Shown in pieces: positions 52,501-61,472 of a stretch of 64,000 bases of DNA. The stretch is from positions 2,787,501 to 2,851,500 of the forward strand of contig NZ_BDEL01000001.1 in assembly GCF_001685485.1 (NCBI RefSeq), written 5' to 3'. How positions within the stretch are numbered: position 1 is the stretch's first letter; the number at the start of each line of letters is the position of its first letter. The notes under the pieces were generated by a model that did no database searches, was not told the origin of the DNA, and saw only the letters and a list, made by a program, of their open reading frames with translations. A program made the position numbers and the translations under genes. Source of the stretch: Formosa haliotis. GTDB lineage: Bacteria > Bacteroidota > Bacteroidia > Flavobacteriales > Flavobacteriaceae.

Positions 52501-53628
52501 ATGAAATATTTTGTCTCAGTTTGCATAATACTTTTTTTATCGGTGGTTGTTCATGCACAACAAGCAAAACCGATTAACGATTCTATTTCTAAATCTGAGA
52601 TTAAAAAGGATAGGAAAATTAAAACGGTTATTATTCCAACCATAACTTATAATAATAGCTTTGGGACCATTTTTGGTGTAATGGCCTCTGGGTTTTATAA
52701 GACGAAGAAAAACGATTCGATTTCTCCTTTATCTAAAACAACTTTTGTTGCAAACTATTCAACTAATAAAACATGGTATGCCGTTTTACCTAGTAAATTT
52801 TATTTTAATGAAGACAGACATCGGGCTACAGTGGTGTTAGGAGTTGGGTCTGTTAATTTTCAAACTTATGTAGATTGGGGTGACTTTTTAGGCGATTTAC
52901 CTCAAGGTATCTTTAATTTACCAGAGGGCGGAGAGTTTGTCGATTATAATAACGCGATGCAATTTGCTATGGTAGAGTTTATGACCGAAACTTACAAAAA
53001 GCTTTATGTTGGGGCACGGGTGCTTTATTCTCATAATATTACGACTTTTGATGTACCATTAAAACAGGATGAAGAACTTAGTCAGTTAGGTGTTGGGGTG
53101 TCTTCCGTATATGATACTCGTGATGATCAAATGCGACCACTAAAAGGAATGAATGTTAAGTTTAACACCATGACCTTTTTACAAAGTTTAGGAAGCACGA
53201 ACGACTATACTAACATAAATTTTGAATTCAATAAATATTATCCGCTACAAGAACGTAATACCATTTTATTAAGGACTTACGGTCAAGTTGCTGTTGGAGA
53301 TGTGCCTTTTGCTGGACAAAATGTGGTGGGAAGAGATGATTTAAGAGGGTATTCGAATGGTAAATACAGAGCCGACCAGGTATACGATATACAAACAGCA
53401 TACAGACATTCGTTTGCTAATAAATGGGGGTATGTTGCATTTGCAGGTGTTGCCACCGCAATTAATGGTGCTAGTGATATTAGTTTAGATAATACATTGC
53501 CAGCCGTTGGAGCGGGAATACGTTATATGGCTATTCCTAAAGCTAAAATTAATATAGGCGTAGATGCAGCCATTGGTCGTGATGATTGGGGTGTGTATTT
53601 TAGAATTGGTGAGGCGTTTACCCGATAA
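52501..53628 (+). CDS. BamA/TamA (Omp85) family outer-membrane barrel protein
   Basis: A 375-residue outer-membrane protein with signal peptide (MKYFVSVCIILFLSVVVHAQ) and no POTRA domains of visible length. It is a compact C-terminal Omp85/surface-antigen barrel. SSVYDTRDDQMRPLKGMNVKF, GRDDLRGYSNGKYRADQ and the final region WGVYFRIGEAFTR match the family. BamA proper is more than twice as long, so this is a stand-alone barrel. Confidence 0.88.
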   Translation: MKYFVSVCIILFLSVVVHAQQAKPINDSISKSEIKKDRKIKTVIIPTITYNNSFGTIFGVMASGFYKTKKNDSISPLSKTTFVANYSTNKTWYAVLPSKFYFNEDRHRATVVLGVGSVNFQTYVDWGDFLGDLPQGIFNLPEGGEFVDYNNAMQFAMVEFMTETYKKLYVGARVLYSHNITTFDVPLKQDEELSQLGVGVSSVYDTRDDQMRPLKGMNVKFNTMTFLQSLGSTNDYTNINFEFNKYYPLQERNTILLRTYGQVAVGDVPFAGQNVVGRDDLRGYSNGKYRADQVYDIQTAYRHSFANKWGYVAFAGVATAINGASDISLDNTLPAVGAGIRYMAIPKAKINIGVDAAIGRDDWGVYFRIGEAFTR

Positions 53629-53759
53629 ATTTGTATTTGATAGAATCTCCTTAAGATGTAATTTGTAGTTGCGTCAAAAAATTGCTTTGACTTAAAAAAA
53701 TGCTTAGGTTAACTGATTATAATTCAGTAACTTTAAATTTAAACTTAAATTTTTTTATT

Positions 53760-54227
53760 ATGGGCATTAAGAGTTTTCAAGGCGCGAGGAAGCAGCAGCA
53801 GAAAGAAGTAGAACATATTCCAGTTCGGGTAAGTGATTATATGAGTCGAGAGCTTATAACGTTTAAAGCCGACCAAATGGTAGAAGACGTTATTCATAAG
53901 CTAATCGCTCATAAAATATCTGGTGGACCTGTTGTAAATGAGAATTACGAATTAATTGGAATTATTTCTGAAGGAGATTGTTTAAAAGATATTAGTGATA
54001 GCAGATATTACAACATGCCAATGGAGCAGCATAGGGTCGAAGCACGTATGATTAAAGATGTGGAAACTATTGACGGTAACATGAATATTTTTGATGCTGC
54101 CAATAAATTTTTAGAATCTAAAAGACGTCGTTTTCCTATCGTACAAGATGGTAAACTAGTTGGGCAAATTAGCCAGAAGGACGTTTTAATTGCGGCCTTA
54201 AAGTTAAAAGGACACAATTGGAAATAA
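53760..54227 (+). CDS. Protein with paired CBS domains
   Basis: A 155-residue cytoplasmic protein with two CBS motifs: VSDYMSRELITFKADQMVED...ISGGPVVNENYELIGIISEGD (about 20-75) and ARMIKDVETIDGNMNIFDAA...RRRFPIVQDGKLVGQISQKD (about 95-150). CBS pairs bind adenosine nucleotides and regulate other proteins. The ATG at 53760 (MGIKSFQGARKQQ) is more natural than 53700. Confidence 0.9.
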   Translation: MGIKSFQGARKQQQKEVEHIPVRVSDYMSRELITFKADQMVEDVIHKLIAHKISGGPVVNENYELIGIISEGDCLKDISDSRYYNMPMEQHRVEARMIKDVETIDGNMNIFDAANKFLESKRRRFPIVQDGKLVGQISQKDVLIAALKLKGHNWK

Positions 54228-54242
54228 GGTAATCATTAAGGA

Positions 54243-54593
54243 TTAATCATTCCGTTTTACTAAAGCATAAAAATCACCTTCTAAAGGCAAATAGCCCTGA
54301 TTATATACAAAGTAGTATGTAGTTCCTGCCTTTGTTGTGTAAATGCTAGTAAATAAATTAAAATCGAACCCTAAATTAATTAACTTTAGTTTAGTGGTTT
54401 TTGTTTTTTGGTCCGGATTTAAACGTTCTAAAATCCGCCAATTTCTACGTAAAGTATTGTTTGTATTCCGTATTAAGTTTTTAGTGTCCTTATTTATCTT
54501 ATTGTTATATGCATTTCTGCAATAATCGTTACAAAATTTTTTGTCCGATCGTCCGATAATTTTTTCACCACATTCTAAACACGTTTTATCCAT
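54243..54593 (-). CDS. Small zinc-ribbon protein (DUF2116-like)
   Basis: A 116-residue basic protein. The N-terminal zinc ribbon CLECGEKIIGRSDKKFC...YC supplies four cysteines at residues 5, 8, 21 and 25. A helical basic region follows and then a beta-rich end (GTTYYFVYNQGYLPL). Proteins of this shape are common and uncharacterised in Flavobacteria. It is downstream of the 54603-55163 gene on the same strand with a 9-base gap. Confidence 0.8.
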   Translation of the reverse strand: MDKTCLECGEKIIGRSDKKFCNDYCRNAYNNKINKDTKNLIRNTNNTLRRNWRILERLNPDQKTKTTKLKLINLGFDFNLFTSIYTTKAGTTYYFVYNQGYLPLEGDFYALVKRND

Positions 54594-54602
54594 AATTAAC
54601 TT

Positions 54603-55163
54603 TTAGAAAATTTTAGAAACACCTACAGAAAGCACCCAAGAATCGTAAGCATTAAAACGTATATCGTAACCAATACCAGCTCCAAATTCAAATTCTTTAG
54701 GCATTTCTACACTGTATTCTACTTCGGCCCGAACAAGAAAAAGATTTTCTTCTTTTGCAAATTCTTCACCGGCACCAAGCATATATGTAAAATGTTTACC
54801 TGGTTTGTAGCATAACATTAAGGCTGGAGCAATAGGGACTTCACGCTCGTAAACATCTGTTTCTCCATTGTCTTCTTCTCTAATAATTTTTAAAGTTTCA
54901 GGTACTATATCTGTGTGTACACCAAGAGCCCAATGTCTGTTAAACCAATAATTGTAATTTAAACTAAACATAGCGGCAGTCACCCATTTTTTGCCTTCGC
55001 TATTGGGACCTTGACTAATGTGTGAATGACCAAGTAAAATGCCTATTTGATGGTGATTAAAATGCTCTTCAGATTCTGTTTCGGTTTCAATTTCCGATTC
55101 TTGTGCGTTACTAGTATAAACACCTAAAAGAATAAATGTAAAGCAAAATATTATGTTTTTCAT
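54603..55163 (-). CDS. Small outer-membrane beta-barrel protein
   Basis: A 186-residue exported protein: signal peptide MKNIIFCFTFILLGVYTSNAQ, an acidic start (SEIETETESEEHFN), then alternating hydrophobic strands (AAMFSLNYNYWFNRHWALGVH, FGAGIGYDIRFNAYDSWVLS) ending in KIF. The final Phe is typical of barrel insertion. No specific function is visible. Confidence 0.8.
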   Translation of the reverse strand: MKNIIFCFTFILLGVYTSNAQESEIETETESEEHFNHHQIGILLGHSHISQGPNSEGKKWVTAAMFSLNYNYWFNRHWALGVHTDIVPETLKIIREEDNGETDVYEREVPIAPALMLCYKPGKHFTYMLGAGEEFAKEENLFLVRAEVEYSVEMPKEFEFGAGIGYDIRFNAYDSWVLSVGVSKIF

Positions 55164-55390
55164 CGTGGTTTGGTTTTCAATAAAGTTAATTAAATATTAC
55201 ATATGTCGTTTAATATTCAGTTTAATTTTTGAATAAGAGTGGTTTTATATAATCGTTTGCAAACGACTACAACCGGTTATAATCGAATCTAAATAATTAA
55301 ATACCGATTGTTTTTAAAACAGATGTTCACCTTTGTAAGGTCTTAAATACTAAGGCATGTATTAACTGTTTAACATTAAAATATAACATT

Positions 55391-55723
55391 ATGAGCACAC
55401 TTAGAAACAAAGTACAGTTGATTGGAAACTTAGGGAACGATCCAGAAATCATTAATTTAGAATCGGGTAGTACACTAGCCAAATTTTCTATAGCTACTAA
55501 CGAAAGTTATAAAAATAAAGCTGGCGAAAAAGTTACAGATACGCAATGGCATAATATTGTGGCTTGGGGACCAACGGCTAAATTGGTAGAAAATTATTTA
55601 ACTAAAGGAAAGGAAGTTGCTATTGATGGTAAATTAACTTCTAGAAGTTATGAAACTAAAGAAGGCGAAAAACGCTTTGTTACAGAAGTGGTCTGTAACG
55701 AGATTGTTATGCTGGGGAAATAA
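55391..55723 (+). CDS. ssb: Single-stranded DNA-binding protein, short form
   Basis: A 110-residue SSB consisting of the OB fold only (NKVQLIGNLGNDPEI, AKFSIATNESYKNKAGEK, TQWHNIVAWGPTAKLVENYL, RSYETKEGEKRFVTEVVCNE). The acidic C-terminal tail that recruits repair proteins in the housekeeping SSB is missing; the protein ends VMLGK. It is therefore probably an accessory paralog rather than the main replication SSB. Single gene with a terminator at 55767-55806. Confidence 0.92.
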   Translation: MSTLRNKVQLIGNLGNDPEIINLESGSTLAKFSIATNESYKNKAGEKVTDTQWHNIVAWGPTAKLVENYLTKGKEVAIDGKLTSRSYETKEGEKRFVTEVVCNEIVMLGK

Positions 55724-55766
55724 TATATAGAAACCGTATGGGGTACATAGGGTTAAGAATATACAC

Positions 55767-55806
55767 AAAGAGGATAATCTGGAAAGATTATTCTCTTTTA
55801 TTTTTT
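55767..55806 (+). terminator. Hairpin terminator of ssb
   Basis: AAAGAGGATAATCT and AGATTATTCTCTTT form a long stem with one mismatch around GGAA, followed by TTATTTTTT. Confidence 0.85.
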
Positions 55807-55820
55807 AATTAAGATGAACA

Positions 55821-56021
55821 TTATTTTTTTTCCTTTTTGTCTCGATAAATATTGAACAACATAAAAATGGTGAACAGTATAAGAATAGGTAGAATAATTA
55901 CAAGATCTATTCTAATAACAGCATCTTCTTGCTTCTTTGCCCAATTTATCACTAAGATTTCCCAAATAATGAAAGCAATCCAGCAGAGCCCTAATATTAT
56001 TTTTGAAGTTTTTTTGCGCAT
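55821..56021 (-). CDS. Small two-helix membrane protein
   Basis: A 66-residue protein with two membrane helices (IILGLCWIAFIIWEILVI, about 8-25; LVIILPILILFTIFMLFNIY, about 40-59) and basic ends (MRKKTSK, RDKKEKK). No family recognised. It converges on ssb and may share its terminator. Confidence 0.6.
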   Translation of the reverse strand: MRKKTSKIILGLCWIAFIIWEILVINWAKKQEDAVIRIDLVIILPILILFTIFMLFNIYRDKKEKK

Positions 56022-56279
56022 GTGTTAATTTAAATTTTCTATTCAACCTTATTCATTTAGCTTTTATATACCACGAATAATTCTAAGTAGAATTTCATTT
56101 AAAAGCTGGCGTTACGAATTAACAAATAAAACCAATATAATTAAAGAAATACAGCATTTTATTCATTAAAATCAATTTATTTTTTAGTTTATTTTAAAAT
56201 TACACAAATTTTATAAAACTATGATAGGCTTTCAATTATCCTTTAGTATTTTTATGAAAAATAAAGAAGTAAGAGAACG

Positions 56280-58865
56280 ATGTCAGTACAACCAAAATTA
56301 ACCAGATTTAATCAAAATGTATTATCTAAGTATCAGATATACAATAGTATTTTTATGACACTTCCGTTTGATTCCATCACGAAGACGGGTGTGTTGTTAC
56401 CACTTTTTCATGAAACATGTAAAAAAGGTTTCCAGAATGGGGATAATCCTTCAACAATTGTTGAAACATTTTTTGAAAAATATCAAGCACGACGCTCAGA
56501 TGAAAGTCAAATCAATTTATTATTCAGATTTATTCAATACATAGAACGACAAGTGGTATTATTTGATGCCATTGAAGATGCCGCTTTTCCTGTGGTAAAT
56601 AACATGGAAGGTATTGGTACGCTTAGAAGTTTAAAAGAAATTGCTAGTTCTGAAAATAAAACCGAACTCTTAAAAAAGTATCTAGAAGAATTTAAAGTGC
56701 GTATTGTACTTACAGCGCATCCTACACAATTCTATCCAGGTTCTGTTTTAGGAATTATCACCGATTTAACGAAAGCAATTCAGGAAAACAATTTGCTATT
56801 AATAAACGATTTACTAGCGCAGCTTGGTAAAACACCATTTTTTAAACATAAAAAACCGACGCCATACGATGAGGCCATCAGTTTAATATGGTATCTAGAA
56901 AATGTATTTTATTATTCTTTCGGGTCGATTTACGATTATATTCAGCAAAATATTTTCAACAATAAAGAGATAGATAACGATATTCTTAATATTGGTTTTT
57001 GGCCAGGAGGAGATCGCGATGGTAACCCTTTTGTAACTCCAGAAATTACTTTAAAAGTAGCTGGTAGATTAAAGCAAACCGTATTAAAAAATTATTATAG
57101 AGATGCACGTCGATTAAGACGTAGGCTTACGTTTAAAGGTGTAGAAGAGCGTATCGTAGATTTAGAAAATAAGTTGTATGCGCACATGATAGATCCTAAA
57201 AACGATTCAATTATTACCTCAACAGAACTAAAATCTGAGTTACAAGGGATTATTGATACTTTAGAAGAAAAGCACCAATCACTTTACGTTACCGAGGTGA
57301 AAAGTTTTATGAATAAAGTGAAATTATTCGGATTCCATTTTGCAAGCTTAGATATCAGGCAAGATAGCCGTGCGCACGATAAAGTATTTACAGATATGGT
57401 AGATACGGTAATCGCTTCGGGAAGTGATATTTTTCCTAAAGATTACAATCAATTATCACAGCAGGAGCAGGTCGCTATACTTTCTAAAATTGAAGGAAAA
57501 ATAGATATGTCGCTATTCCAAGACGAGGATGTTTTAAAAACATTAAACACCATGTTGGCGATAAAAGAAATTCAAGATCATAATGGGGAGCGCGCTGCAA
57601 ACCGTTATATTATTAGTAATAACCAGACCACTTTAAATGTCATGCAGTTATTTGCTATGTTAAAGCTCGTGGCTTTTCAAGACAAATTAACTGTAGATAT
57701 CGGACCATTATTTGAAACCATTACCGATTTAGAGAATGCACATTTAGTAATGGAGGAATTATATACAAATCCTGCATATAGCGCACACTTAAAATCGAGA
57801 GGAAACAGACAAACCATTATGTTAGGATTCTCGGATGGTACTAAAGATGGTGGATACTTAATGGCAAACTGGGCTATTTTTAAAGCTAAAGAACGTCTTA
57901 CAGAAATTTCTAGAAAGTACGATGTAACGGTATTATTCTTTGACGGACGTGGAGGACCTCCTGCACGTGGTGGTGGAAAAACACATCAGTTTTATGCCTC
58001 TTTAGGTCCAACAATCGAGGATAAAGAAGTACAACTTACTATTCAAGGACAAACCATTAGTTCTAATTTCGGAACTTTAGATTCGTCGCAATACAATTTA
58101 GAGCAGTTAATTAGTTCGGGTATTTACAACCGTCTTAACGATACTAATGCGGCTATGTCTGATGAAAATACTGCGGTTATGACAGATTTGTCTCAGATTA
58201 GCTATAAAACCTATGTAGACTTTAAAAATCACCCAATGTTTGTGCCGTATTTAGAGCGTATGAGTACTTTAAAATACTACGCTAAAACAAATATAGGTAG
58301 TCGCCCGTCTAAGCGTGGAAAAGGTGACGGATTGGTTTTTGAAGATTTAAGAGCAATTCCTTTTGTGGGGTCGTGGAGTCAGTTAAAACAAAACGTTCCT
58401 GGATTCTTCGGGGTAGGAACAGCATTAAAGAAATATGAAGATGCAGGTGAATTTGATAAAGTACAAGCGCTTTATACTTCGTCTAGCTTCTTTAAAACCT
58501 TGATTGAGAACAGTATGATGTCTTTATCGAAATCCTTTTTCGATTTAACGAAATACATGGCCGATGATGCTGAATTTGGTGAATTCTGGAAAATTATTCA
58601 TGCAGAATATGAAACCACAAAACGTATGTTATTAAAGTTAACAGGTTACAAAGAATTGATGGAGGAAGAACCAGCAGGTAAGGCTTCTATCGACATAAGA
58701 GAATCTATTGTACTACCTTTATTAACAATACAGCAATTCGCTTTAAGAAAAATTCAAGAGTTAGAGAAAGCTGAAGTAAGAGATGAAGAGCAAATTAAAA
58801 TTTACGAGAGCTTAGTAACTCGTTCTTTATTCGGAAATATTAATGCGAGTAGAAACTCGGCTTAA
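56280..58865 (+). CDS. ppc: Phosphoenolpyruvate carboxylase
   Basis: An 861-residue enzyme that carboxylates PEP to oxaloacetate and refills the TCA cycle. The catalytic landmarks are present: LTAHPTQFYPGS with the essential His, GGDRDGNPFVT, LGFSDGTKDGGYLMANW, and the mobile loop FFDGRGGPPARGGGKTHQ. The C-terminus is NASRNSA rather than the common RNTG. The gene stands alone, ending in a hairpin at 58887-58925. Confidence 0.96.
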   Translation: MSVQPKLTRFNQNVLSKYQIYNSIFMTLPFDSITKTGVLLPLFHETCKKGFQNGDNPSTIVETFFEKYQARRSDESQINLLFRFIQYIERQVVLFDAIEDAAFPVVNNMEGIGTLRSLKEIASSENKTELLKKYLEEFKVRIVLTAHPTQFYPGSVLGIITDLTKAIQENNLLLINDLLAQLGKTPFFKHKKPTPYDEAISLIWYLENVFYYSFGSIYDYIQQNIFNNKEIDNDILNIGFWPGGDRDGNPFVTPEITLKVAGRLKQTVLKNYYRDARRLRRRLTFKGVEERIVDLENKLYAHMIDPKNDSIITSTELKSELQGIIDTLEEKHQSLYVTEVKSFMNKVKLFGFHFASLDIRQDSRAHDKVFTDMVDTVIASGSDIFPKDYNQLSQQEQVAILSKIEGKIDMSLFQDEDVLKTLNTMLAIKEIQDHNGERAANRYIISNNQTTLNVMQLFAMLKLVAFQDKLTVDIGPLFETITDLENAHLVMEELYTNPAYSAHLKSRGNRQTIMLGFSDGTKDGGYLMANWAIFKAKERLTEISRKYDVTVLFFDGRGGPPARGGGKTHQFYASLGPTIEDKEVQLTIQGQTISSNFGTLDSSQYNLEQLISSGIYNRLNDTNAAMSDENTAVMTDLSQISYKTYVDFKNHPMFVPYLERMSTLKYYAKTNIGSRPSKRGKGDGLVFEDLRAIPFVGSWSQLKQNVPGFFGVGTALKKYEDAGEFDKVQALYTSSSFFKTLIENSMMSLSKSFFDLTKYMADDAEFGEFWKIIHAEYETTKRMLLKLTGYKELMEEEPAGKASIDIRESIVLPLLTIQQFALRKIQELEKAEVRDEEQIKIYESLVTRSLFGNINASRNSA

Positions 58866-58886
58866 GCCTCTGAATATTATAAAATG

Positions 58887-58925
58887 AAAAAGAGGTCGTC
58901 TAAAAACCAATTAGGCGACCTTTTA
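58887..58925 (+). terminator. Hairpin terminator of ppc, of the GGYYGYCTAAAA family
   Basis: AGGTCGTCTAA and TTAGGCGACCT form an 11-bp stem with one mismatch, with A and T runs outside. The left part AAAAAGAGGTCGTCTAAAAA (58887-58906) recurs inverted at 60613-60632 with one difference, so it could alternatively be the left end of the IS1182 element. Confidence 0.7.
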
Positions 58926-59006
58926 TTTTTTGAACATTTTGGGTTTAATCAGGATTTTCTTTTTTACTTAGTAATTCGAGTCTAGTTAAAAATAGGCACT
59001 GTGATT

Positions 59007-60551
59007 TTATATGGCTAAACTCACTTTTTTAAGGTTATGTGCCATTGCAATAAGTCCTATTTCGGTAATTACTTTATCAAGTCCTCTTAACATAAACCTT
59101 TTGAAGTTCATATTGTGTTTAATATTACCAAAAACAGCTTCAACATCCCAGCAACGCTGTTTTCTATGAGCAACTCCTTCTGGGCTTAATAATTTTTGTT
59201 TGGCTTTTGCTTTGAGTCTAACCAATTTGTGATTCCTCTCTATAATGCGGTTGTATTTTGATTGATGACAGAGACTCCGGAGCTGGCATCCGAAGCAATT
59301 CTTAGCCTGATATCTATCGATTTTTTGTTCATATCCTGTAGCTGTTTGTCTTATGTAGCTACCAATATTTTCCATAGGTTGTCCCATAGGACAGTAATAC
59401 GTATCTGTATTATGGTTATAAAAAAGTTTATCTGCTGCAAATGGATTTTTAGTCTTACCTCGTTTCTCATCTAACTGTTCTTTATGGAAGTAATTGTACT
59501 TAACAAAAGCTTCGATATTCTGATCTTCCAGATAGGTGTAATTTTCATCACTACCATAACCTGCATCTGCTGTTAAGGCTTGTGGAGCTTTGCCATATCC
59601 CTTAATAAAATCTTCTGTATGCTCTATAAGTGTGGTGGTATCTGCCGTAGTTTGTGCAAGGGTGTAATTGGTAATAAACTGATTGTTGGTAGATGCTTGC
59701 AAATTATATCCTGGTTTGAGCTGTCCATTTAGCATATGGTCTTCTTTCATTTTCATAAAAGTAGCATCAGGATCTGTCTTGCTCATTGAGTTGCGACTCC
59801 CCATGTGCTGCTGGTAGGTATTATATTTTGCTATATTCCCAGGCCAGTTCTTTTTGGCATAGTTAAGCTTTTGCTTCACTTTTTTATCAATCTCTTTTCC
59901 TTGGAGTGCTTGATTAATTTTATCTATGGTTTGGGAGACTTGCTCAGGATTTATCGCTTTAAAATTATCTGGCTCGTTAGGCTTTTGTTCTTCTTCTGCA
60001 TATACCGTCTCTACATAACGCCATAGTTCTTTGAGTTGTTTTTCAATACGTGAGCGTGAGGTTTTAATGCTTTTGCCCCATACAAAAGTATAGCGATTAG
60101 CATTGGCTTCTATTTTGGTGCCATCAACATAAATATCTTTTAAACTCAAGTAACCTTCCTTAGCAAGGAGAATAACAACTTGATTAAATATCTTTTTAAA
60201 ATTCCCTTTGAGTTTTCCTGAACGAAAATTACTGATGGTATTATGATCGGGTTGGATACAACCACTAAGCCACATAAAATGAACGTTTTCTCCCAAGGCT
60301 TGTTCTATTTTGCGAGAAGAATATAAATTACGAAGATAGGCGTAGATTAAAATTTTGAGTAAATCTCTTGGGTGATAGCTAGAAGTACCACCTCCTTTAT
60401 AGGTGTTTTCTATAGAACGAATGTCTATCTGATTTAAAATACTATTTACAATACGCACAGGGTGATGTTCTGGAACAAAATCATCATAACTCGGAGGAAG
60501 AAGACTCAATTGTGTCTGACTATTGGTCTTCCATACAATGTTGCTTTTCAT
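59007..60551 (-). CDS. IS1182 family transposase
   Basis: A 514-residue DDE transposase. N-terminal DUF772-like region (PEHHPVRIVNSILNQI, YAYLRNLYSSRKIEQAL, LSGCIQPDHNTISNFR), then DIYVDGTKIEANANRYTFVW, LTADAGYGSDENYTYLE and the C-terminal DVEAVFGNIKHNMNFKRF with the Glu. The protein looks full length. The ATG at 60551 (MKSNIVWKTNSQTQL) is preferred; a further start at 60623 would run into the neighbouring hairpin. Element ends are uncertain; candidate 20-bp inverted repeats lie at 58887-58906 and 60613-60632, but I see no target duplication. Confidence 0.92.
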   Translation of the reverse strand: MKSNIVWKTNSQTQLSLLPPSYDDFVPEHHPVRIVNSILNQIDIRSIENTYKGGGTSSYHPRDLLKILIYAYLRNLYSSRKIEQALGENVHFMWLSGCIQPDHNTISNFRSGKLKGNFKKIFNQVVILLAKEGYLSLKDIYVDGTKIEANANRYTFVWGKSIKTSRSRIEKQLKELWRYVETVYAEEEQKPNEPDNFKAINPEQVSQTIDKINQALQGKEIDKKVKQKLNYAKKNWPGNIAKYNTYQQHMGSRNSMSKTDPDATFMKMKEDHMLNGQLKPGYNLQASTNNQFITNYTLAQTTADTTTLIEHTEDFIKGYGKAPQALTADAGYGSDENYTYLEDQNIEAFVKYNYFHKEQLDEKRGKTKNPFAADKLFYNHNTDTYYCPMGQPMENIGSYIRQTATGYEQKIDRYQAKNCFGCQLRSLCHQSKYNRIIERNHKLVRLKAKAKQKLLSPEGVAHRKQRCWDVEAVFGNIKHNMNFKRFMLRGLDKVITEIGLIAMAHNLKKVSLAI

Positions 60552-60600
60552 ACTTTTAAAATACGAAAAACTGAACTTTTGATAAAATCTAAACCAAAAA

Positions 60601-60634
60601 AAAGAGGCTGCCTTTTTAGACAACCTCTTTTTTT
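60601..60634 (-). terminator. Hairpin terminator or IS1182 end
   Basis: AAAGAGGCTG and CAACCTCTTT pair with one or two mismatches around CCTTTTTAGA. It lies exactly at the 3' end of the 60633-60818 gene, with an A-run as U-tract on the minus strand. Confidence 0.65.
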
Positions 60635-60818
60635 ATGCAACTTTTTGAAGTAGATCGAAACAAGGGCATTTGCCACAGCGCTTCTTTTCAGACTTCATAT
60701 ATTTTTCGCAACACTTGGTTTTACATTTGGCTGAAACCTGAATTCCTGCATTTAATAATACCTTTTTTGCTTTTTTAAGCTCTTTTTTCTTAGCTTTTTT
60801 CTCCTTCTTTTTGCCCAA
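60633..60818 (-). CDS. Small Lys- and Cys-rich protein
   Basis: A 61-residue protein. The first 20 residues are almost all Lys, Glu and Ala (KKKEKKAKKKELKKAKK). The second half carries seven cysteines (KCKTKCCEKYMK, KRCGKCPCFD). It may bind metal or an acidic partner, but I know no function. The next gene upstream on the same strand encodes ferritin, with a gap of 76 bases. Confidence 0.7.
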   Translation of the reverse strand: MGKKKEKKAKKKELKKAKKVLLNAGIQVSAKCKTKCCEKYMKSEKKRCGKCPCFDLLQKVA

Positions 60819-60894
60819 AACTAATCTATGTTAGAGGTTTAGGCTCCAAAAATAATTATTTTTACTTAATCTAAATAAGGTTAAATGTTAAATT

Positions 60895-61413
60895 TTACAT
60901 CGGATTTTCTGAAGCCGCTGTAGTAATTGTAATTTTATCGATATCTCTATCAAATAAGTACAATCCACCTTTATCATCACCAATTAAATTAATTTTATCT
61001 AATATGGTTCTGGCCATGGCTTCTTCCTCGATTTGTTCAGAGACATACCATTGTAAAAAGTTGTGGGTTGCATAGTCACGTTCTTCTAAAGAGATATGTA
61101 CGAGATCGTTAATACTTTCGCTTACAAATACTTCGTGCTTAAATAACATTTCAAACATTTCTTTAAACGATTTAAAGGTAACGTTTGGTGCTTTTAGTTC
61201 AGAAATATGGGCATGCCCGCCACGTTCGTTTACAAATTTCACTAATTTTAGCATATGTTCGCGCTCTTCGTCAGATTGCTTATACATGAAATTAGAAATT
61301 CCTTCTAGTCCTTTTACTTCAGCCCAACAAGCCATGGCTAAGTAAATTTGCGATGATTCTGCTTCTATTCGTATTTGCTTGTTTAAAGCTCCTTCTATAA
61401 CTTTTGATAACAT
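60895..61413 (-). CDS. ftnA: Ferritin
   Basis: A 172-residue bacterial ferritin that oxidises Fe(II) and stores the mineral inside a 24-subunit shell. Ferroxidase ligands are in IEAESSQIYLAMACWAE, DEEREHMLKLVKF, and the third-helix EQIEEEAMA. The ATG at 61413 is chosen because -7 TATAACTTTG-type TAACTTTG (61432-61439, minus strand) overlaps the longer GTG-started frame. It complements the two Feo systems in the same window. Confidence 0.94.
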   Translation of the reverse strand: MLSKVIEGALNKQIRIEAESSQIYLAMACWAEVKGLEGISNFMYKQSDEEREHMLKLVKFVNERGGHAHISELKAPNVTFKSFKEMFEMLFKHEVFVSESINDLVHISLEERDYATHNFLQWYVSEQIEEEAMARTILDKINLIGDDKGGLYLFDRDIDKITITTAASENPM

Positions 61414-61472
61414 AATTCTATTGTTTATTACCAAAGTTATAGATAAAACTGTTCAGTTTTAAATTAAAAGTC

